From positions 806,001-870,000 of the forward strand of contig NZ_CP108464.1 of NCBI RefSeq assembly GCF_036226405.1: DNA of 64,000 bases. Direction: 5' to 3'. Shown piece after piece: positions 1 through 6,733 of the stretch (position 1 is its first letter; each line of letters starts with the position of its first letter). The position numbers and the translations under genes are program-made. Source of the stretch: Streptomyces sp. NBC_01260 (GTDB lineage: Bacteria; Actinomycetota; Actinomycetes; Streptomycetales; Streptomycetaceae). The notes beneath the pieces were generated by a model, which saw only the letters and a list, made by a program, of their open reading frames with translations, was not told the DNA's origin and did not search any database.

Positions 1-273
1 TGGCGCGTGCAGCCACCTCACAGCGAGCTGTGGCCCCTTGTCTCGCCATCGCCGCAGCGCTGCCAGCTCCGCCGTCCGGCCGGTGAACTCCACAACGGCG
101 AAACGGGCGTTGAGCATGCGGCTCGGCACCTCGCGCAGGAACGAGTCGTCGGCGGCGGGCGGCGGGCGCCACCGCTGAAGCAGGTACACCGGTATGCCAT
201 CGCCGAAGACGTGGATGTCCGCGCCGACAACACCATAGGCAAAGCCGTTCTCGGCGCGGACGGACTGTGTCAC
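1..273 (-). CDS. NB-ARC/NACHT-type TPR ATPase, N-terminal part (cut by window edge)
   Basis: The first 91 codons of a larger gene that runs off the left edge. The GTG start overlaps the stop of the preceding 163-residue gene as GTGA, so the two are translationally coupled. The product begins with a short motif, GFAYGVVGADIHVFG (residues 10-24), then a conserved stretch (LNARFAVVEFTGR; LRRWRD), and the last visible residues (VRWLHAP) are where this Streptomyces family normally enters its P-loop. From memory, full-length members are signalling-type ATPases with C-terminal TPR repeats. The ATPase core lies outside the window, so that part is inferred. Cellular role unknown; such ATPases often act as sensors in stress or defence. 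Confidence 0.7.
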   Translation of the reverse strand, partial: MTQSVRAENGFAYGVVGADIHVFGDGIPVYLLQRWRPPPAADDSFLREVPSRMLNARFAVVEFTGRTAELAALRRWRDKGPQLAVRWLHAP

Positions 274-761
274 GGCGTGTCTTCCTCGGCGTCGGTGGCG
301 CTGGCCGGTGGCGAGGGGTACGGCGAGGCACGATGGTGGACGTGCACGCTGCTGCCCGGCCCAAGCGCGCCGTACGCCGACCCGCCGCCAGTAGCATGCA
401 CGCTCTGCTGCCAGACGTTCTGAGCCGTCGGCAACAGAGCGCCGACCTCGTCGATCAGCGCGGCCACTTCGCCGGAGAGCTCCGGGGCACGGCGCAGCAG
501 ATCCTCCAGGTTCTCCTGCCAGCGCTGCACCTGCCTGTTTCGGGCAACCTCCAGCTCGGCCGCGTCCCGCACTCGGGCCGCACTCGCCTCCAACTCGGCC
601 TGCACGGGGTCGTCCTCGTCTCCCGTCATGCCCTCGTCACGCCGTCTGAAGAGCGCCACGGTCCGGTCGCGGGCCACCTCCCACGCGGAGGTGGCCATGG
701 CGGAAACGACGGTGGTGGCGCCGGCCATGGCCAGTAACGACACTGGGTCCGACAAAGGCAT
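270..761 (-). CDS. Small conserved hypothetical partner of the TPR ATPase
   Basis: A 163-residue protein. Residues 1-40 form a weakly hydrophobic helical segment (DPVSLLAMAGATTVVSAM) ending in a basic patch LFRRR, a pattern also seen at the N-terminus of the STAND ATPase ending at 6734. The middle (50-115) is charged and helical, probably coiled coil. Residues 125-143 are Gly/Ser-rich and carry SAYGALGPGSSVHVHH, which resembles the AYG motif at the N-terminus of the next gene. The stop overlaps that gene's start by four bases. No enzymatic signature is visible. I infer an adaptor or effector working with the ATPase; molecular function is unknown. Confidence 0.7.
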   Translation of the reverse strand: MPLSDPVSLLAMAGATTVVSAMATSAWEVARDRTVALFRRRDEGMTGDEDDPVQAELEASAARVRDAAELEVARNRQVQRWQENLEDLLRRAPELSGEVAALIDEVGALLPTAQNVWQQSVHATGGGSAYGALGPGSSVHVHHRASPYPSPPASATDAEEDTP

Positions 762-767
762 CCCCTT

Positions 768-938
768 TCAGAGTCCCGCGCCTCTGGTGGCGAAGGCCAT
801 CCAGGCGGATGCGGGAAGTGCCAGCACGAGCCGTCCGGTTTTCGAGTCCCGGACGGAGACTACGTTGGGATAGTCAGCAGCGGCTTCCAAACAGTCAACT
901 CCGCCCACCGCACCCGGCTCACCGCTCCACCGACACAT
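768..938 (-). CDS. DUF397 domain protein
   Basis: A 56-residue protein whose C-terminal half (GGVDCLEAA, then VRDSKTGRLVLALPASAW) matches the DUF397 family. These small actinobacterial proteins are usually partners of a neighbouring XRE-type regulator (BldB/WhiJ-like systems). The start was placed at the ATG at 938, which gives the usual short length; a reading frame continues further upstream but without similarity. No XRE gene lies next to it here, so it is an orphan. It ends 6 bp before the start of the 163-residue gene and is probably co-transcribed with it. The N-terminal WxxSS-type motif of the family is only loosely present (CRWSG). Confidence 0.65.
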   Translation of the reverse strand: MCRWSGEPGAVGGVDCLEAAADYPNVVSVRDSKTGRLVLALPASAWMAFATRGAGL

Positions 939-971
939 GCCGCACCGGAGCACCGCCGTTTGCGGCTGGTG

Positions 972-1129
972 GGTGACAGCGTTCCTATCGGACCGCCTCA
1001 TCCGCCTCGATGCCTGGTGGAATGGCCATCCGCTCGACCGCACCCGCGTCAGCCACCTTGCCCGCCTCGGCCTCTCCCTCGCTGCGTGACCGAATATGCC
1101 AGCAGGATCGGTGACAGCGTTCTTACCGG
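972..1129. repeat. Two near-identical 20-bp direct repeats 138 bp apart
   Basis: GGTGACAGCGTTCYTAYCGG occurs at 972-991 and 1110-1129, with 18 of 20 bases identical. The first copy lies 34-53 bp upstream of the DUF397 start; the second covers the stop codon of the truncated coiled-coil gene (stop 1123-1125). They may be operator sites for a lost regulator or a recombination scar; the sequence does not decide. Confidence 0.6.
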
Positions 1130-1842
1130 CACCCCTTGTCGCGGGCGATCTCAATCGCCACGTCCGTCGTGCGGCCGTTGACCATGCCGCCGTCGCCCAG
1201 CTTGTGAATCAGGTTGGCCGAGCGCATCAGGCGCTCGACTTCACCGGTCGTGAAAACGGGCCGCAAGCCGCTCGGGCGTGCCAGCTCCAGCTGCGACAAG
1301 CGTTCCAGGACACCGGCGATGCTGGTCTCCAGTGTGTTGAGAGGCTGATGGTCGGCCTTGAGTGCCCGCGCGAAGTTCACGAACAAGTCGTCAGGTTCGC
1401 TCTGTGCATGCTCGACGGCCTGCAGGACGCTGACCCGCTGCTTCAGCGCAATGGCCAGGGCAGCGATTTCGAGGTGGGTGCGGAACGTGCCGCCATGGTC
1501 GTCGACGCCGGGAAACGACTTGGTCAGCGTGCTGATCTCGACGGCCTTGCCCTCCGGCAGCTTGTCGAGTGTGCTTTGCCACCCAGCGAGGCAGCGGTCA
1601 GCGGCGCCCAGCGCCGTGTTGATGGCGTGGACTGCCGAGTCCACTCCCAGCGAGGCACCGAGCTTGCCCTGATCGAGCAGAATGGCTGTGGCTTTGTCGA
1701 TGGCATCGCGGCAGCCGTCCAGTTCGCTGTGCTCGGCTTCGAGCTTTTCTTCCTGCAGTTGCTCCAGCAGTTCCGTGATGTGTTCGATAGCCTGCTGGCG
1801 CTTGTTGTCCGTGTACGCGCTCACTCCCACCGCTACGGCCAT
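1123..1842 (-). pseudogene. Truncated membrane-anchored coiled-coil protein of unknown function
   Basis: About 240 codons survive from an ATG at 1842. The product starts with a hydrophobic segment (VLMAVAVGVSAY), then a charged coiled coil rich in Glu/Gln (residues about 15-45), then a helical region with no recognisable enzymatic motif, ending in VAIEIARDKGCR. The open frame continues upstream to 2052, but that part is the antisense of a helicase remnant and is not natural protein. From memory, full-length homologues have a longer N-terminus before the membrane segment, so the gene seems to have lost its 5' end at a junction near 1860. It may still be translated from 1842; function unknown. 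Confidence 0.5.
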
Positions 1843-1861
1843 GAGCACGAGCGGCGCAGCC

Positions 1862-2230
1862 ACGGTGAGCGTCGCGCCGGGCACCGGCAAGACCGTTGTC
1901 GCGCTGCACCGCGTACGGCATCTCCTGGGGTTCCTGCGCGACGGCGGGCGATCCCGGTCCTCCGATGACGCCCCCGCCGTGCGTATCGGAACCATGCACT
2001 CCTTCAAGGGCCTCGAGTTCCGTTGCGTGGCCGTCATCGGCGTGCACGACAAGGCGCTGCCCTACCCGGGGGCCGTGACACCGGCCGATGTGGACCGGCT
2101 CCAGCGCGAGGCGGATCTGATGGCTGAGCGCTGCCTGCTCTTCGTCGCCTGCACCCGGGCCCGGGACGGCCTGTACGTGTCCTGGACGGGGGTGCCGAGC
2201 CCGTTCCTGGTCGAGGCCGGTGTGGCGTGA
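1862..2230 (+). pseudogene. UvrD/PcrA-type helicase remnant with internal deletion
   Basis: The translation joins two distant parts of a superfamily 1 helicase. A Walker A box (APGTGKTVVALHRVRHLL) is followed within about 17 residues by the C-terminal motif V region (VRIGTMHSFKGLEF) and motif VI (RCLLFVACTRARDGLYVSW). Motifs II to IV are missing, and there is no start codon or N-terminal domain. An intact family member has several hundred residues between these blocks. The fragment is in one frame, so it was made by a clean internal deletion. It abuts the truncated minus-strand gene at about 1860, marking a rearrangement scar. It cannot be a functional helicase. Confidence 0.75.
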
Positions 2231-2313
2231 GGACGAAACACCACGGGCACGGCCGCGGAGAGAACGCCAGGCGCGGCAGCCATCGAACCGCGTCAAGCGG
2301 CCCTCCCCAGGCC

Positions 2314-3054
2314 TCATCGTCCGCTGCGACGGCGATGGGCCCGCTGCCGGCACGTCGCACCGCAGTAGCGTGCCGGGCGTCCCGCGGTCTTGGCCTCGAA
2401 CTCGGCCCCGCACTCCTCGCATCGTGTTCTCATTGCGGGACGCCTGCCGGGCCCGTCACGAAATGCATGCCCTTCCGTGACTGAAGCCGGTCCCCGCAGG
2501 CCCTCCAGCGCCAGCTGGACCATGCGGACTCCCCCGGCGCTGTCCCGATGAGCGGCCCGCATCGTCGCGCACCCGACAATGAGTACGGCGACGTCGTCCG
2601 GGCCGATGTCGGCGCGGACCCCGCCGGCCTGCTGGGCGGCGCGGAGCAGTTCGGCCAGTGCCTGCTGGAACTGGTGTCCCGACGCGGCGAGCATCGGACG
2701 CGGCCAGCTGGTGTCGGTGGTCACGAGGTCACAGACGTGCCTGCGCCCGGCGGACTTGTCGATGGCCTCAAGGAGGAACCCGAAGAACGCCGCGGTGGGA
2801 GGGGCCTGGGCGGCCCATCGCCGGGCGGCGGCGACCAGGTCCTCGACGTGCTGGACGAGCACGGCCTCCAGCAGGGTCTCCTTGCTCGGGAAGTGCCGGT
2901 ACACGGTGCCGGTGCCGACCCCCGCCTGCCGTGCGATCGCGCTGAGCGAGACGTCGAGTCCCTGAACGGTGAACGCCTGAACAGCGGCGACGAGCACCTT
3001 CGTGCGGTTACGCCGGGCATCCGCCCGGCCGGTGTCAGGGGGAGCAGGAGCCAT
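2314..3054 (-). CDS. TetR-family repressor with C-terminal zinc-ribbon tail
   Basis: A 246-residue regulator. The N-terminal helix-turn-helix (LSAIARQAGVGTGTVYRHFPSKETLLEAV, about residues 35-63) is typical TetR. The ligand-binding domain follows to about residue 200. The last 35 residues carry four cysteines (RCEECGAEF ... RYCGATCRQR) in a zinc-ribbon arrangement seen as a tail on some actinobacterial regulators. The start at 3054 was chosen because it gives the normal short arm before the helix-turn-helix; 40 further open codons upstream look non-coding. It is divergent from the NmrA-like oxidoreductase gene starting 108 bp away and probably represses it and itself. Confidence 0.88.
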   Translation of the reverse strand: MAPAPPDTGRADARRNRTKVLVAAVQAFTVQGLDVSLSAIARQAGVGTGTVYRHFPSKETLLEAVLVQHVEDLVAAARRWAAQAPPTAAFFGFLLEAIDKSAGRRHVCDLVTTDTSWPRPMLAASGHQFQQALAELLRAAQQAGGVRADIGPDDVAVLIVGCATMRAAHRDSAGGVRMVQLALEGLRGPASVTEGHAFRDGPGRRPAMRTRCEECGAEFEAKTAGRPARYCGATCRQRAHRRRSGR

Positions 3055-3162
3055 GTCACGTAATCCCTTGTCCGTCCGACTCAACCGGGTGCAGGATTCC
3101 ACATCGTCCCCGGGGCCGCCACGCTGACCGTGCCCCCGAAACTCCCCGGGGCGGAGGATGAC

Positions 3163-4125
3163 ATGACTGTTCACCCGTCAGACCCCGCGTCCGGTCCCGG
3201 CCCTCGGCCCGATGACCGACTCGTTGCCGTGACCGGCGCGACCGGCAAGCAGGGGGGCGCCACCGCACGTCGCCTCCTGGCAGCCGGCAGACCGGTGCGT
3301 GCGGTCGTACGTGACACGACCGCACCCGCCGCCCTCGCGCTGCGTGCCGCCGGGGCCGAGCTCGCCCGCGGCGATTTCGACGAACCGGCGAGTCTGCCGG
3401 CGGCGCTGGAGGGGGCCTCGGCCCTGTTCGCCGTGCCGCCCGTCGCGTACGGGCCGGCCGGCACCGACGTGGAGCGGGAATTCGTCCGCGGCCGGGCCCT
3501 CGCGGATGCCGCGGATGCGGCCGGAGTCGGGCACGTCGTGTTCACCGGCATCGCGTCCACTCGGGACGGGCTGGCCGCGGCTCAGGGCAAAGAACGAACA
3601 GAGCACTACCTGCGCGAGCGGATCCGTCTGGTGACGGTGCTGCGGCCGGTGCGGTTCATGTCGAACTTCCTCGCGTCGTGGGACATCGGCATGGACGGCA
3701 TCGTCGACGGTGTGCACCGCCACGTCTTCCCGCCGGACGAGCCCGTCCAGGTCATCGCGCTGGAGGACATCGCGGAGTTCGCCGCGCTGGCATTCGACGA
3801 CCCCGACCGGTTCGCCGGCCGGACACTGGAGCTGGCCGGGGACGCCCCGACCCCGGCACAGGCGGTCGCCGCCATCACCGAAGCGACCGGCACGACCGTG
3901 CGCTACGAGCAGCTCACCCATGACGAGGCCGCCGCGCTCAGCCCCGAGATCGCGCACGTCAGGGAACGTTGGGCAGCCGGCGCGCGCTGGCATGCCGACA
4001 TCGAGGTACTGCGCGTGGTGCACCCCGGACTGCGCACCTTCGCGGACTGGCTCGCGGAGTCCGGCGCCACTGCGATCCGCACCGGATTCCTTTCCCCTCA
4101 AGTCCCTTCAGTGCAGGCAGGCTGA
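3163..4125 (+). CDS. NmrA-like NAD(P)-binding protein
   Basis: A 320-residue atypical short-chain dehydrogenase. The Rossmann glycine motif is GATGKQGG near residues 26-33, followed by VRAVVRD, the usual site that selects NADP(H). The remainder (FTGIAS, RPVRFMSNF, VIALEDIAEFAALAF) follows the NmrA/HSCARG family, which lacks the SDR catalytic Tyr-Lys pair and often acts as a redox sensor or quinone-type reductase. The ATG at 3163 has GGAGG five bases upstream and is preferred to a GTG at 3130. It is divergent from the TetR gene, its likely regulator. Substrate unknown. Confidence 0.85.
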   Translation: MTVHPSDPASGPGPRPDDRLVAVTGATGKQGGATARRLLAAGRPVRAVVRDTTAPAALALRAAGAELARGDFDEPASLPAALEGASALFAVPPVAYGPAGTDVEREFVRGRALADAADAAGVGHVVFTGIASTRDGLAAAQGKERTEHYLRERIRLVTVLRPVRFMSNFLASWDIGMDGIVDGVHRHVFPPDEPVQVIALEDIAEFAALAFDDPDRFAGRTLELAGDAPTPAQAVAAITEATGTTVRYEQLTHDEAAALSPEIAHVRERWAAGARWHADIEVLRVVHPGLRTFADWLAESGATAIRTGFLSPQVPSVQAG

Positions 4126-4183
4126 CCCGTTCGGTGCGTGCGCGAGGGACGCGGGGGCCCGGCTGGACTGCTCCAGGAGATGA

Positions 4184-4232
4184 GTTGTCCCCCAGGCCCT
4201 CATAGGCCCCCTGAGGTCCCCTGGGGGACAAC
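4184..4232. terminator. Inverted repeat, probable terminator or operator
   Basis: GTTGTCCCCCAGG (4184-4196) is perfectly complementary to CCTGGGGGACAAC (4220-4232), with a 23-base loop. It lies between the NmrA gene stop and the GtrA-like start and has no T-run on either side. A terminator for the NmrA transcript is the simplest reading; an operator is possible. Confidence 0.5.
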
Positions 4233-4338
4233 CCCCAGGAAAGTCGGGGAGAAACCGGGTCGTGGGGAGGACGCCGGGTCCGTAGGTTCTGGGGTGAGAT
4301 CTTCGTACCGCCCCACACACAGCCTCCGGAGGCATCTC

Positions 4339-4818
4339 GTGACCGCCCCAACCCCTCAGCCGACGCGCACGCCTCGCGCGCTTGTCGCGGCCTTCGTGCG
4401 CTTCGTGGTCTGCGGCGGTGGGGTCGGGGTCGCCTCCAGCGGGATGCTGGTCCTGCTCCACGACCGGATGCCGTTGGCCGTGGCGAACGCTCTGGTGACG
4501 GTCGTGTCCACCGTGATAGCGACCGAGCTGCACAGCAGGATCTCGTTCCGGAGCGGGCGCCGGGGATGGGGCGTCCACCTTCAGTCCGGGCTGACCGTCG
4601 CCGTGAGTTACGCCTTCACGACCGGGGCGCTGCTCTGCCTGTACGCGTTCCGGGCCGAGCCGTCGGCGCTGGTCGAGCAGAGTGTGTACCTGTCGGCGTC
4701 GGCGCTCGCCGGGGTCGGCCGGTTCGCGCTGCTGCGGGTGGTGGTCTTCGGGGAGCGGAAGGCCGGCCGGACCCGTGCCGGGGTGCTCGGCAGGACTTCC
4801 GTGGCCATGGCCGCCTGA
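4339..4818 (+). CDS. GtrA-like membrane protein
   Basis: A 159-residue protein with four hydrophobic segments (about residues 14-36, 40-60, 80-103, 112-135) and the family-typical NALVTVVSTVIATELHSRISF stretch, which in GtrA proteins sits at the end of helix 2 and reads N-rich then RxxF. GtrA proteins are thought to flip polyprenyl-linked sugars or help sugar transfer to cell-wall polymers. A GTG start at 4339 is preceded by CCGGAGG. The next gene downstream resembles a GT-B glycosyl/glycerophosphotransferase, consistent with a cell-envelope role for both. Substrate not known. Confidence 0.75.
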   Translation: MTAPTPQPTRTPRALVAAFVRFVVCGGGVGVASSGMLVLLHDRMPLAVANALVTVVSTVIATELHSRISFRSGRRGWGVHLQSGLTVAVSYAFTTGALLCLYAFRAEPSALVEQSVYLSASALAGVGRFALLRVVVFGERKAGRTRAGVLGRTSVAMAA

Positions 4819-4931
4819 CACGGAAGGGCGGACCGTCGTCCTCGGTCGCGCCTGCCGTCGGCACCGATTGGATATCGTGGCTGGTCGGCCGGGCAGTCGC
4901 GCGGCCCGTGAGTCGAGTGGGCGGGGCGCAG

Positions 4932-6727
4932 GTGGCACAGGAGCGGGCCGGATGGGTGCGGGTGCCGGTCGGGGACGGTGCCGTGCGGTGGGCCACGCGT
5001 GGGAAGTGTCTGCGGGTGCTGGTCGTCGTGCACAACGTGACCTCCGCCACGCGGCTGCTCGACGTGCTGCCGCTCTTCGACGGCGATCTGCGGATTCAGC
5101 TCCTCGCCACCTGCCCGGAGTCCTCCGCGTTCTCGGCCGGCACGGCCGAGCTCCTGGCCGGCACCGGAGTGCCGGTGCTGCCGTGGGAACAGGCCGTCGA
5201 AACGCCGGTCGACCTGGCCGTCTCCGCCAGCTTCGGGGGCCAACTGGAGCTCCTGCGTGGCAAGTTGACGATCCTTTCGCACGGTGTCGGATACACTAAA
5301 AGGCTGGCTGCACCGGACACCGGACACCGGACACCGGACCGGGGACGGGGACGGGTGCGGGGGCCGATCCCGCGCCCGTGTTCGGACAGGCTCCGCAGTG
5401 GGTCCTGGCCAATGGCGTGCCCATCGCGGACGCCCTCGTCCTCTCCCATCCCGAGCAGTGCGACCGGCTGCGCGCCGCGTGCCCCGAGGCCGCGCCGACC
5501 GCCGTGCTCGCCGGTGATCCCTGCTTCGACCGTGTACTCGCCGCCCGTCCCTACCGCGAGCGGTTCCGCCGGGCGCTCGGGGTACGGGCGGGACAGCGGC
5601 TGATCGTCCTCAACTCCACCTGGAATCCGGAGTCCTTCTTCGGGGACGGCGGCGCGGGCGGCGACGACCTGCTGCCCGCACTGCTGCCTCGGCTCGCACG
5701 CGAGTTCCCCGTGGACGAGTACCGGTTCGCCGCCGTCCTGCACCCCAACATCTGGCACGGCCACGGTCCAGGTCAGGTCCGGGCCTGGCTCGACCGGGCT
5801 CGGCGCTGCGGGCTGGTGCTGATCGATCCGCTGGAGGGGTGGCGGCAGGCCCTGGTGGCGGCCGATGCGGTGGTCGGGGACCACGGGTCCGTCACCTTCT
5901 ACGCGGCGGCGCTCGGCACTCCGGTGCTGCTGGCGGCGGCTCCGCTGCACGAACTCGATCCCGGGGCACCGGTCTCCGACTTCATGCGGGAGGCGCCCCG
6001 GCTCGATCCCCGTGAGCCGCTGCGCGAACAGATCGACCGGCTCATCGAGCACCATCGGCCGCTGCCGGGGCCCGCCGCGTACACGACCTCCGTGCCGGGC
6101 GAGGCCGCGGTCCGGCTGCGGACCCTGTTCTACTCGATGATGGGTGCGGCGGAGCCGGAGTGGCCCGCCTCGCTGGACCCGTTGCCGCTGCCCGGCCACG
6201 AGCCCGTGTCCGTCACCGCTCCCCTCCATGTACTGACCCGGGTGCCGAGTCCGGGCGAGGTCGTGGTGACCCGTTGGGCGGGTTCCCCGCCGGCCGCCGA
6301 ATGCGCCGGCGGGGAGGTGCACATCGCCGTGCACGAGGACACCCGCGACGTGGACCAGTTGGAGCTGGCCGACGTCATCTTCCGGGACGGCCTGCCCGAC
6401 GATCCTCGCTTCGGGTCTCCGGCCGTCTGGACGGAGGAGGTGTTGCAGCGCCATCCCGGCTGTGCGCTGGCCGCCTTCACGGTCGGTCCTGCCGAGTGTG
6501 TCGTCCGGCTGCGGGGCGGGAAGCCGCTGCGCCTGCTGTCCTCGCCGGAGACCGCGGTGGACCCCGCTGCCGCCGCCTCGGCTCTCCACGCGCTGCTGGG
6601 GGCCGGGGAAGCCGGCGGCGACGTCACGGCGACGCGGCTCGCGAAGCTGGTGGCTGACGGCGGGTTCGCGGTCCGCGTCGGGGCCCGGCGGGTACGCGTG
6701 CGGGTCGCCGGCCTCCACCCCGGGTGA
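4932..6727 (+). pseudogene. GT-B/CDP-glycerol-transferase-like protein, frame broken at a heptamer repeat
   Basis: Two reading frames encode one protein of about 600 residues. The first (to about 5310) reads LRVLVVVHNVTSATRLLDVLPLF ... TILSHGVGYTKRL; the second (from about 5345) continues GADPAPVFGQAPQWVLANG ... VVGDHGSVTFYAAALGTPVLL, then a C-terminal domain to 6727. The GDHGS-type motif and overall layout resemble CDP-glycerol glycerophosphotransferase-like GT-B proteins; Streptomyces homologues are sometimes mislabelled 'translation initiation factor 2'. The break coincides with four perfect copies of caccgga at 5311-5338. Adding one 7-bp copy would restore a single frame. The start (GTG 4932) is uncertain. 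It may be a phase-variable gene now in the off state rather than a dead gene. Confidence 0.7.
5311..5338 (+). repeat. Heptanucleotide tandem repeat (caccgga)x4
   Basis: Four perfect head-to-tail copies of a 7-bp unit occur inside the GT-B-like gene, followed at once by a hexamer-like run (ggggac twice). Seven is not a multiple of three, so gain or loss of a unit shifts the reading frame. With four copies the frame is broken; with five (or two) the two halves of the gene would be joined. Confidence 0.9.
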
Positions 6728-6733
6728 CGCGGC

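Noticed and set aside
4126..4338. Possible small gene between the NmrA and GtrA-like genes
   Set aside because: The frame continuing upstream of the GtrA-like start crosses the inverted repeat at 4184-4232 and shows no protein-like composition; the GTG at 4339 with its ribosome binding site explains the start.
5096..6718. A minus-strand frame spanning the GT-B-like gene
   Set aside because: The plus-strand translation has the conserved GDHGS-type region; the minus-strand product shows no family features.
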